Positions 27,804 through 36,870 of a DNA stretch of 64,000 bases are shown here, piece by piece; within the stretch, counting starts at the first letter, position 1, and each line of letters opens with the position of its first letter. The notes below the pieces were generated by a model that did not search any database, was not told the origin of the DNA, and worked only from the letters and a program-made list of their open reading frames with translations. Made by a program: the position numbers and the translations under genes. Origin of the DNA: Marinobacterium profundum. GTDB taxonomy: Bacteria; Pseudomonadota; Gammaproteobacteria; Pseudomonadales; Balneatricaceae. The stretch is from contig NZ_BCNS01000129.1 of the NCBI RefSeq assembly GCF_001528745.1, forward strand, positions 20,681 through 84,680, given 5' to 3'.

Positions 27804-29951
27804 GTGGCAGAGTCGCTTTTCAGTGCCTCCTGGCATCGCGTTGCGCAGCTCAAACCGCGGTTGCGCTCCCATGTCGAGATCAATCGCCATGTCTATCGCG
27901 GCGATGTCTGGTATGTGGTGCAGGACGATGCCAGCGGGCGCTACCACCGCTTTACCCCACAGGCTTATTGCCTTATTGGCCTGATGAATGGCCGCCGTAC
28001 CCTGGATGATCTGTGGCACAGTGCCGGTGAGCAGCTCGGCGATGACATGCCCTCCCAGGATGAGGTGATTCGGCTGTTATCGCAGCTGTATCGGGTGGAT
28101 GTTATTCAGACCGACGTGATCCCCGATATTGGCGAGTTGAGTCAGCGCCGCCAGCGCGATCAGCAGAACCGCCTGCTGGCCATCTTCAAGTCGCCCCTGG
28201 CGATCAAAATTCCCCTGCTGGATCCGGAGCCCTTTCTCAACCGCACCGCGGGCCTGAGCCGCTGGTTGTTCAATCCGGTGACCGCGCTGCTGTGGCTGTT
28301 CTGCATTGGCTGGGCGCTAAGCCAGGCGGCCTACCACTGGCCGCAACTGACCGAGAACCTGGCCGATCGGGTACTGGCGGCGGAAAACTTGCTTCTGATC
28401 TGGCTGGCCTATCCGGTGGTCAAGCTGGTGCACGAGTTCGGCCATGCCTATGCGGTCAAACGCTGGGGCGGTGAGGTGCACGAGATGGGGGTGATGTTCC
28501 TGATCTTCATGCCCATCCCCTATGTGGATGCCTCGTCCTCGGCGTCCTTTCGCAGCAAGTACCAGCGCATGCTGGTGGCGGCGGCGGGCATTATGGTGGA
28601 GGCGTCGATAGCGGCCCTGGCCATGTGGGTCTGGGTTCATGCCGAACCCGGTGTGGTGCGCAGCCTGGCCTTCAATACGCTGCTGATCGCCGGCGTATCG
28701 ACGGTGCTGTTCAACGGTAACCCGCTGCTGCGCTTTGATGCCTACTATGTGCTGGGAGACTGGCTCGAGATACCGAACCTGGGGGCGCGCAGCACCCGTC
28801 AGGTGGCTTATCTGTGCAAGCGTTACCTGCTGGGGCTGAGCGACGAAACCTCGCCGGCCTACAGTCGGCGGGAAGCCTGGTGGCTGTTCTGCTATGCCTT
28901 GGCCAGCTTCGTGTACCGGGTATTCATTACCCTTACTATTGTGCTCTTTGTGGCCAGCGAGCTGTTTTTTATCGGCATACTGCTGGCCATGCTGTCGCTT
29001 TACAACATGTTCGGCAAACCCCTGCTGGCCATCCTCAAGTATCTGACCATGGATAGAAGCGTGTTACATAAAAGAGGCCGTATTCTGGCTGTTACCCTGG
29101 GCCTCGGTGGCCTGCTGTTTGCGCTGCTGTTTGTTATGCCAGTACCCAAAATGACCCTGGCCCAGGGCATTTTCTGGGCCCCGGAAGAGGCCCAGGTTCA
29201 GGCCCGCAGTAACGGTTTTCTGCAACAGATCGAGGTTGGCTCCGGCCAGTCGGTGGAGGCGGGCCAGGTGCTCTTTGTCAGTGATAATCCGCAGCTGGAG
29301 GCCGATCTCGCCCAGGCGGTGGGGCGGCTGAAGGAGCTGATGGTGCTGTACCAGACTGCCATTGCCGATGAGCGGCGCAACGAAGCCGGCATGGTGCTGG
29401 AGGAAATTACCCAGGCTCGGGCGACCCTGGCGCGCTATGCCGATGAACAGCGTGATCTGACGCTGCGCAGCCGTGCCCAGGGCGCATTTCAGCTGGCGCT
29501 GCCGGTTGACCCCCTGGGGCGCCTGATACCGCGTGGCACCCTGATGGGCTATCTGCTGCAGCCGGGGGATTACCGCGTGCGGGTGGCGGTGGGGCAGGAT
29601 GATGTCGAGTCCATTCGCAACGACCTGCAGGGGTTGAGTGTGCGTTTGTCGGAGCAGGTCGAACAGGAACTTCCGGCGCGCATGCTGGCGGAGGTGCCCA
29701 GCGCCCAGAAAATACTGCCAAGCCCCGCGCTATCGGTCACAGGCGGTGGACAATTTGCGCTTGATCCCGGCAATCAGGACCAGCCGGAAGCCTTCGATAC
29801 CGTGTTTCTGTTTGATGTCGGTGTGGACAACCTGCCGATTCAGAAAATCGGTGAACGTGTCTATGTGCGCTTCGAACATACACCCGAGGCCATCGGCTTT
29901 CGCATTTACCGCAATCTGCGCCGCGTGCTGCTGCGCGAGCTGGAGTTTTAG
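27804..29951 (+). CDS. PqqD-like / M50 site-2 protease / HlyD-like fusion membrane protein
   Basis: A 715-residue multi-domain membrane protein. Residues ~20-105 look like a PqqD-like winged helix (HVYRGDVWYVVQDDASGRYHRFTPQAYCLIGLMNG.RTLDDLW), a fold used in RiPP enzymes to bind leader peptides. Residues ~150-430 form an M50 (site-2 protease) core: zinc motif H210-E-F-G-H214, and N304-G-N-P-L-L-R-F-D312, whose aspartate would be the third ligand. The usual FDGYY is here FDAYY. Several membrane helices surround these. After ~430 come another membrane segment and a biotinyl-lipoyl/HlyD-like periplasmic part (AQVQARSNGFLQQIEVGSGQSVEAGQVLF), ending near a barrel domain. The GTG start abuts the previous TGA, and the next gene starts the same way. 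Likely role: recognise and perhaps process the giant substrate at the membrane. That role is inference; the domains themselves are clear. Confidence 0.85.
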   Translation: MAESLFSASWHRVAQLKPRLRSHVEINRHVYRGDVWYVVQDDASGRYHRFTPQAYCLIGLMNGRRTLDDLWHSAGEQLGDDMPSQDEVIRLLSQLYRVDVIQTDVIPDIGELSQRRQRDQQNRLLAIFKSPLAIKIPLLDPEPFLNRTAGLSRWLFNPVTALLWLFCIGWALSQAAYHWPQLTENLADRVLAAENLLLIWLAYPVVKLVHEFGHAYAVKRWGGEVHEMGVMFLIFMPIPYVDASSSASFRSKYQRMLVAAAGIMVEASIAALAMWVWVHAEPGVVRSLAFNTLLIAGVSTVLFNGNPLLRFDAYYVLGDWLEIPNLGARSTRQVAYLCKRYLLGLSDETSPAYSRREAWWLFCYALASFVYRVFITLTIVLFVASELFFIGILLAMLSLYNMFGKPLLAILKYLTMDRSVLHKRGRILAVTLGLGGLLFALLFVMPVPKMTLAQGIFWAPEEAQVQARSNGFLQQIEVGSGQSVEAGQVLFVSDNPQLEADLAQAVGRLKELMVLYQTAIADERRNEAGMVLEEITQARATLARYADEQRDLTLRSRAQGAFQLALPVDPLGRLIPRGTLMGYLLQPGDYRVRVAVGQDDVESIRNDLQGLSVRLSEQVEQELPARMLAEVPSAQKILPSPALSVTGGGQFALDPGNQDQPEAFDTVFLFDVGVDNLPIQKIGERVYVRFEHTPEAIGFRIYRNLRRVLLRELEF

Positions 29952-31931
29952 GTGGGCTGCGCCTCCCATCCGCCGGCGGATTACCGCCACAGACCCGAGC
30001 GCGTGCGTCCGCAGCTGGGCTGGCTGCAGCGTCTCGGTCAGCGGCTGCAGGGACTGCTGGAGCAAAGTCCCAGGCGGCTGCACGGGCGCCAGCAGCGCTT
30101 TGTCCGTCAGGTGGCGCTGTTTGCCCGTGCGACTGAGGTCGAGGACGACGACAGCCTGATAGAGCAGGCCCGCCTGCTGGGCGAGCGTCTGCGCGTGACG
30201 GGTTTTGACGATGCCCAGGTCGCGCAGCTGTTCGCCATTATCCGCGAGCTGTCGGGACGCACTTTGGGCATGCGCCACTTTGACAGCCAGCTGGTGGGCG
30301 GCTGGATTCTGCTGCAGGGGCGCGCAGCCGAGATGAAAACCGGCGAGGGCAAGACCCTCACCGCCGTGTTGCCGGTGATCACTGCGGCCCTGGCCGGCTT
30401 GCCGGTGCATGTAATCACCGTGAACGACTACCTCACCGAACGCGATGCCATGGAGATGCAGCCGCTGTACCTGCGTTTTGGTCTGAGTCTCGGCCTGATC
30501 ACGCATGCTGCAACTCCCGTGCAGCGGCGCCAGGCCTATGGCTGCGATATCGTCTACGTGACCGGCAAGGAACTGGTGTTCGATTACCTGCGCGATCGCA
30601 TGAAAATGCCCCAGACGCACCCACTGCGGCTTCAGGTGGAGTCGCTTAAAAGCACCCGGCTGGAAAAACAGCTGCAGCTGCGCGGGTTGCACTTTGCACT
30701 GGTGGACGAGGTCGACAGCGTGCTGATCGACGAGTCCCGCACGCCGCTGATCATCTCCGGCACCCAGGGTAACGCCGAGGAACAGGCCTTTATCGAAACT
30801 GGCTATCAGCTGTCGTTTCAGCTGGGCGAGGGTACGGATTTCAATCTTGACCGGGACAGGCGCAGCGTCGATCTGACCGAGCAGGGCTGTGAGACTCTGC
30901 GCAGGCTCAGCATAGGTCTTGGGCCGCTGTTCCGTGGCTCCATCCGGCGTGAGGAGATCGTCCACAAGGCCTTGCTGGCGCGGCTGATCTACCGGGTGGA
31001 CCAAGACTATCTGGTGCGTGAAGGCAAGATTGAACTGATAGATCCCCTCAGTGGCCGGGTGATGGAGGGGCGCTCCTGGGAGCGCGGGCTGCACCAGATG
31101 GTGGAGCTCAAGGAGGCCTGCGAACTAACGCAGCAGCGCGTGACCCTGGCCCGTATCAGCTATCAGAATTTCTTTCGCCGCTACCTGCATCTGTGCGGCA
31201 TGACCGGCACCGCCTGGGAAGTGCGCAAGGAGCTTTGGCGGGTTTATGGCCTGGCGGTTACACCTGTGCCCACCCATAAACCATCCAGGCGCGAGACCTG
31301 GCCTGCACGGGTGTTCGCCACCGATGCGCAGCGCTGGGCCGCCGTGATTGAGCGCTGTCAGCAGTTGATCGCTGAGGGCCGGGCGGTATTGATCGGAACC
31401 CAGTCGGTGGCCAGTTCCGAGTGTGGCAGCGGCTACCTGCGCCAGGCCGGTATTGAACATCAGCTTCTCAGTGCCAAGCAGGACCAGGGTGAAGCCCAGA
31501 TCGTGGCCCGGGCGGCAGAGCCTGGGCGTATCACCCTGGCCACGCATATGGCGGGCCGGGGCACCGATATCAAGCTGGACCCGGTGGTGGAGCAGGCCGG
31601 TGGCCTGCACGTTATCCTCACCGAACACTACGAGTCGGGGCGGGTCGACCGGCAGTTGGCCGGGCGCTGTGCACGCCAGGGAGATCCGGGCAGTTTCGAG
31701 ATGATGCTGACGCTGGAAAATCAGCCGCTGCGCACACTCAAGGCCAAAAGTCTGCTGACCACCGCCCAGTCTCTGGGCCTCACAACTGCCAGTGGGCAAC
31801 GCATGGCTTTGTCCGCGTTGCGCACTGAACAACAGTATACCGAGCGGCAAAACTACCTGGCCCGCCAGGTGACCCTTGAGTATGATCTTAGGCTCAATGA
31901 GCTGCTCGCTTTCTCGGGATCTACCGACTGA
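29952..31931 (+). CDS. Short SecA-like translocase ATPase
   Basis: A 659-residue SecA homologue. The motor is complete: Walker A AEMKTGEGKT (Lys ~134), VNDYLTERDA, the DEAD-type DEVDS with VLIDESRTPLIISG, a preprotein-crosslinking domain (~245-400), MTGTA, LIGTQSV, HMAGRGTDIKL and QLAGRCARQGDPGS. After nucleotide domain 2 only ~65 residues remain, covering the start of the long scaffold helix (...RQVTLEYDLRLNELLAF). The helical wing, the two-helix finger and the C-terminal zinc/SecB tail of housekeeping SecA (~850-900 aa) are absent. The first ~30 residues are an extra basic extension. The GTG start abuts the previous TAG. It is therefore not the cell's general SecA. Its place between M50/HlyD and adaptor genes suggests it powers export of the giant protein in place of an ABC ATPase. 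Confidence 0.88.
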   Translation: MGCASHPPADYRHRPERVRPQLGWLQRLGQRLQGLLEQSPRRLHGRQQRFVRQVALFARATEVEDDDSLIEQARLLGERLRVTGFDDAQVAQLFAIIRELSGRTLGMRHFDSQLVGGWILLQGRAAEMKTGEGKTLTAVLPVITAALAGLPVHVITVNDYLTERDAMEMQPLYLRFGLSLGLITHAATPVQRRQAYGCDIVYVTGKELVFDYLRDRMKMPQTHPLRLQVESLKSTRLEKQLQLRGLHFALVDEVDSVLIDESRTPLIISGTQGNAEEQAFIETGYQLSFQLGEGTDFNLDRDRRSVDLTEQGCETLRRLSIGLGPLFRGSIRREEIVHKALLARLIYRVDQDYLVREGKIELIDPLSGRVMEGRSWERGLHQMVELKEACELTQQRVTLARISYQNFFRRYLHLCGMTGTAWEVRKELWRVYGLAVTPVPTHKPSRRETWPARVFATDAQRWAAVIERCQQLIAEGRAVLIGTQSVASSECGSGYLRQAGIEHQLLSAKQDQGEAQIVARAAEPGRITLATHMAGRGTDIKLDPVVEQAGGLHVILTEHYESGRVDRQLAGRCARQGDPGSFEMMLTLENQPLRTLKAKSLLTTAQSLGLTTASGQRMALSALRTEQQYTERQNYLARQVTLEYDLRLNELLAFSGSTD

Positions 31932-32737
31932 TGACCAAGACACTCGTATCTATCGCCCTGCTTAGCCTGGCCGGCAGCAGCTTTGCCGCCAGCCTGGATG
32001 AAGTGGAGCTGCTGCTCGCCGCGCCGCTGGAAGTGCCCCTGGCCCTGTCGGCCGAGAGCCCGAATCTCGCCACCGATTGCCTGCTGACCCCCAGTATTGA
32101 TGCGAACATTGCCAGCCCAGTAGTGGGTGTTCTGGATACGGTGAAGGTCGGGCGGGGGGATCAGGTGAAAAAGGGCCAGGTGCTGTTCAAGCTGCGCTCC
32201 GAAGTAGAGGAGGCTACGCTCAAGCTCAACCGTGCCCAGACCGAGTATGGCAAGCGCACCATCGCCCGCAATACCGAACTCTATGAGCGCAATCTGATTT
32301 CGGAGCAGGAAAAAGACGAAATCGTTATCACCAACCGTCTCTACGGCTATGAGTTGGGCCAGACCCAGGCATTGCTGCAGCAGAAAACCATCAAGAGCCC
32401 GCTCACAGGCGTGGTGGTCGAGACCTTTCTGGATCCCGGTGAGTACGTCGGCGAAGAACCCATACTGCAGGTAGTACAGCTGGACCCGCTCTACGTTGAG
32501 GCGGTAGTGCCGGCGGAATATCACGGCAAGATCAAGGCCGGCGCCACCGCCATGGTGACCCTGGCGGCGCCGCTGAACAGCAGCCACCAGGCGCGGGTCG
32601 AGATCGTTGACCGCGTGCTCGATGCCGCCAGCAGCACCTTCGGCGTGCGCCTGCAGCTGGATAACCCCGACTACCTGCTGCCCGCAGGCCTCAAGTGCAG
32701 CGTCAACTTCGAGCTCAATCAGGTCGCGGGTAAATAG
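31931..32737 (+). CDS. Periplasmic adaptor (HlyD/RND membrane-fusion family)
   Basis: A 268-residue adaptor with a cleavable signal peptide (MTKTLVSIALLSLAGSSFA/AS). The lipoyl half-motifs are SPVVGVLDTVKVGRGDQVKKGQVLFKL and IKSPLTGVVVETFLDPGEYVGEEPILQV, separated by a short helical hairpin (~90-150); a beta-barrel domain follows (LYVEAVVPAEYHGKIKAGATAMV). It is shorter than typical RND adaptors (~350-400), lacking much of the membrane-proximal domain. Its ATG overlaps the stop of the SecA-like gene (TGATG), so it is translationally coupled and ends the operon. No RND pump follows. It probably joins the two membrane-anchored HlyD-type proteins in bridging to TolC; that assembly is inferred. 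Confidence 0.88.
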   Translation: MTKTLVSIALLSLAGSSFAASLDEVELLLAAPLEVPLALSAESPNLATDCLLTPSIDANIASPVVGVLDTVKVGRGDQVKKGQVLFKLRSEVEEATLKLNRAQTEYGKRTIARNTELYERNLISEQEKDEIVITNRLYGYELGQTQALLQQKTIKSPLTGVVVETFLDPGEYVGEEPILQVVQLDPLYVEAVVPAEYHGKIKAGATAMVTLAAPLNSSHQARVEIVDRVLDAASSTFGVRLQLDNPDYLLPAGLKCSVNFELNQVAGK

Positions 32738-32758
32738 ACAGAAGCCTAATGCTCTGGC

Positions 32759-34180
32759 TCACACCAGCAGGGCTTTCAGCGACGGGCCTTCGTGCAGCAG
32801 TTCCCTCAGGCGTTCCAGCGCCACCTTTAGCTGGTCGCGGGCTGGCGGTGGTGTGAGGCAGATACGCACGGCCTGAGGCGCGGGCTGGCTGCCAACGCAA
32901 AAGGGCTCGGCGCCGATCAGGGTGACGCCGCGCTCGGCAGCGCGCTGGACAAAATCGACCGCCCGCCAGGGGTCTGGCAGTGCCAGCCAGGCGTGCAGGC
33001 CGCAGGGGTGGTAATTCAGTTCGTATCCTTGCAGGCATTCGCGCATGAGCTGCTGGCGAGCCGCCAGTTCCTGCCATTGCCAGTCAATTAGCGTTTCGGC
33101 CATGCCGGATGCGAGCCATTCGCAGGCAATGGCGCCCGGCAGGCTGGAGCTGGCCCAGCACTGGGCGCGCAGACCGGCACTGAGCTGGGTGATCAGGCTG
33201 GCGGGGGCGCGCAGGGCGCCAAAACGCAGACCACCTGCCAGAATCTTGGACACGCTGAAAATATAGAGCGCGCGTTCCGGCGCCAGCTGGTAGAACGCCT
33301 GGCCGCGATGCTCAGGTGCGACGTACTGAACCCCATCCTCCAGCAGCAACAAATCGTAGCGCCGCGCAATCTCGACTATGGCTTCACGCCTGGCCTGGCT
33401 CATCTGCGCGACCGTGGGGTTATTGTACTCGGGCATCAGGTAGAGCAGGCGGATGCGCTGTTGCTGGCAGAGCCGCTCGAGCGCATCCGGTCGCATGCCT
33501 TCGCCATCCATGGGCACGGGCAGATGTTTCAACCCCAGCTGGCGGGCGGCGGCAATCATGCCGGGGTAGGTTAGGGCATCGGAGGCCACGGCTTCGCCGG
33601 GGCGTACCAGCACCTGCAGCGCCAGAAAGTCCGCATGCTGCCCACCCTCCGTCAATATCAGTTCGTCCGCCGCCATCGGCAGGCCCTGGGCGCTGAGCCA
33701 GCGGGCAAGGCTGCTGCGTTGCGCGCTATTGCCCTGCTCGGGTTGGTAGTGCAACGCGGCCTCTAACACATCGGGCCTGCCGGCCAGGCGCTCCATCAGG
33801 GCGGATAGTTGCTGCTGGCGCAGAGGCGTCTCGATCGGGGTGCTTAGCGACAGGTCTATGCTGTTTTGGCCAGCGGCGGAGAGGTGACGGAATCCGGGAG
33901 CCTCAGTCTGTTGCGCACGCACCCGGGTACCGCTGCCTATCTTTGCTTCCAGCAGGCCGCGGCGTTCTGCTTCACGGTAGGCGCGGGTGATGGTGCCCAC
34001 TGTGACCTGGAGTGCATCCGCCAGCAGGCGCTGGGGTGGCAGGCGATCACCGGGTTTGAGGTTGCCGTCGGCGATATCCCGGGCCAGTTGATCGACCAGC
34101 GCCTTGTAAAGCGGGCTGCTGTCACGCTCAAGCTCCGGCAACCAGTGACAGCGCGATTGTGCACGTTGCTGAACAGTCAT
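32759..34180 (-). CDS. MocR-type regulator (GntR helix-turn-helix plus PLP aminotransferase-like domain)
   Basis: A 473-residue regulator. Residues ~20-90 form a GntR winged helix (SPLYKALVDQLARDIADGNLKPGDRLPPQRLLADALQVTVGTITRAYREAERRGLLEAKIGSGTRV). Residues ~110-470 form a fold-type I aminotransferase-like domain with FSVSKILAGGLRFG, where K312 is the expected Schiff-base lysine, and YLMPEYNNPTV. MocR proteins sense PLP or amino-acid-derived ligands and often control a divergent transporter. Here the divergent gene is a LysE exporter, 351 bases away, and a 16-bp perfect palindrome lies between them. The gene converges on the end of the export operon with only 21 bases between stops. Confidence 0.92.
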   Translation of the reverse strand: MTVQQRAQSRCHWLPELERDSSPLYKALVDQLARDIADGNLKPGDRLPPQRLLADALQVTVGTITRAYREAERRGLLEAKIGSGTRVRAQQTEAPGFRHLSAAGQNSIDLSLSTPIETPLRQQQLSALMERLAGRPDVLEAALHYQPEQGNSAQRSSLARWLSAQGLPMAADELILTEGGQHADFLALQVLVRPGEAVASDALTYPGMIAAARQLGLKHLPVPMDGEGMRPDALERLCQQQRIRLLYLMPEYNNPTVAQMSQARREAIVEIARRYDLLLLEDGVQYVAPEHRGQAFYQLAPERALYIFSVSKILAGGLRFGALRAPASLITQLSAGLRAQCWASSSLPGAIACEWLASGMAETLIDWQWQELAARQQLMRECLQGYELNYHPCGLHAWLALPDPWRAVDFVQRAAERGVTLIGAEPFCVGSQPAPQAVRICLTPPPARDQLKVALERLRELLHEGPSLKALLV

Positions 34181-34531
34181 TTTTCTTCTCCGGCCGTGCG
34201 GCCCTCTGCAGGGTTGTCGGGGTGATAATGGATTGTATGCGTGACAAATCTACAATTGAACCCTTTTTGTTTGCGGATAATACTGTCCTCTATCGATATT
34301 GTTTAACTTAATTCGTGAATTAGCGTCATATTGTATCCATACAATTAAGTGGATTCGCAGTAGCTATTCGCAGAGTTATTCGCAGAGTTATTCGCAAGAG
34401 CAGGGGAGCTGAGTCATGCTATTGATTAAAAGACCGAGCGCTGAAAATAGGTGTCATGGGCCTTCGTGTGCGGCCTCAGCGCGTGGTTGGGTTGCGCAAT
34501 TGTCAGCAGGGCTTTCAACAGGAGAAGGGGC
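34181..34531. promoter_or_regulatory. Divergent MocR/LysE control region
   Basis: The 351-bp gap holds a perfect 16-bp palindrome ATTGTATCCATACAAT at 34330-34345. A spaced version has ATTGTA at 34232-34237 and TACAAT at 34251-34256. A 12-bp unit ATTCGCAGAGTT is repeated in tandem at 34366-34389, with a third diverged copy to 34401 and a related partial copy near 34353. Shared ATTGTA half-sites at two places are what a dimeric GntR-type regulator would bind, so these are the likely MocR operators. Confidence 0.65.
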
Positions 34532-35155
34532 ATGAGCGCGCCCGTGGCGGAATTGCTGGCGCTGGTGGGCCCGATGATGCTGTTTGCCTTCAGCATGTCG
34601 GCGACGCCTGGCCCCAACAACATGATGCTGACGGCCTCGGGTGCGCTCTACGGCTTTCGCCGCACTGTGCCTCATATGCTGGGGATCTCTATTGGTGTCA
34701 TGGTGCTGATGAGTGCGGTTGCGCTGGGGCTGAATGCGGTGTTTCAGCAGTGGCCGGTGCTGCAGCAGGCTTTGAAACTGGTGGGCAGTATCTATCTGCT
34801 GTGGCTGGCCTGGAAGATCGCCAGTGCACCGCCGCCCAACAGGGTTCGGCTTGAGGGCGATAAGGCCAGGCCCATGACATTTATCCAGGCGGCGGCGTTT
34901 CAGTTTGCCAATCCCAAGGCCTGGGTGATGGCGATCAGTGCGATAGCGTCTTTTACGCTGGGTGGGGATGCTTTCACCGCATCTGTGATCGTGGTGATAG
35001 GCGTGATGGGACTGGTGAACCTGCCGTCCATTGCACTTTGGGCCGGCTTTGGGGTGGCGCTTGGGCGCCTGCTGAAAACCGCGGGTCACTGGCGGCTGTT
35101 CAACCTGTTGATGGGGGTATTGACCGCCGGCTGTGTGGTGCTGATTCTGCTGTGA
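34532..35155 (+). CDS. LysE/RhtB-family amino-acid exporter
   Basis: A 207-residue inner-membrane exporter with about six hydrophobic helices. The LysE signature is at the N-terminus (MLFAFSMSATPGPNNMMLTASGALYGFRRTVPHMLGISIG) and the second conserved block is FQFANPKAWVMAISA. The start at 34532 is chosen because AGGAG lies seven bases before it and the protein then has the usual length; an open upstream extension lacks both. It is transcribed away from the MocR regulator, which probably controls it. The substrate (an amino acid or derivative) cannot be told from the sequence. Confidence 0.92.
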   Translation: MSAPVAELLALVGPMMLFAFSMSATPGPNNMMLTASGALYGFRRTVPHMLGISIGVMVLMSAVALGLNAVFQQWPVLQQALKLVGSIYLLWLAWKIASAPPPNRVRLEGDKARPMTFIQAAAFQFANPKAWVMAISAIASFTLGGDAFTASVIVVIGVMGLVNLPSIALWAGFGVALGRLLKTAGHWRLFNLLMGVLTAGCVVLILL

Positions 35156-35212
35156 CCGCTGTGCCACCCGCTGTTTCGGGGTGGCGCGAGGTGATGCAGG
35201 CTGGTGCGGGGT

Positions 35213-35242
35213 GGCTCGAAGCGGCAGTTGTTGCTTCGAGCC
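35213..35242. terminator. Hairpin between convergent lysE-type gene and pyruvate kinase
   Basis: A perfect 10-bp inverted repeat, GGCTCGAAGC / GCTTCGAGCC with a 10-base loop, lies in the 94-bp gap between two converging genes. It has no clear T-run on either strand, so it is either a weak bidirectional terminator or an RNA 3'-end stabiliser. Confidence 0.5.
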
Positions 35243-35249
35243 GGGGTTA

Positions 35250-36695
<1,446 letters not shown>

Positions 36696-36870
36696 TAGAG
36701 CACCTGCGCAGTGGGATTCGGATTGCAGCCATTATCATCCGGCAACTGTTACAGGGCTTCGTTCAGACGACGGAAAAAAGTCACTCCGGTGTCTTGTTTT
36801 TTGTGCAAGTGAACAGCCATGATGCTGGCTGGGAACAAGTGCAGCGCTCAGGCGCACGAGAGTGAAAGCG

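Noticed and set aside
29952..31931. Housekeeping secA or a broken copy of it
   Set aside because: The gene lacks the C-terminal third but is otherwise intact and overlaps the next gene at the stop, so it is a distinct paralogue rather than a pseudogene.
25977..32737. Classical type I secretion system (HlyB/LapB type)
   Set aside because: Adaptors and TolC are present, but no ABC transporter with peptidase or ABC motifs is encoded; the only motor-like ATPase in the operon is SecA-like.
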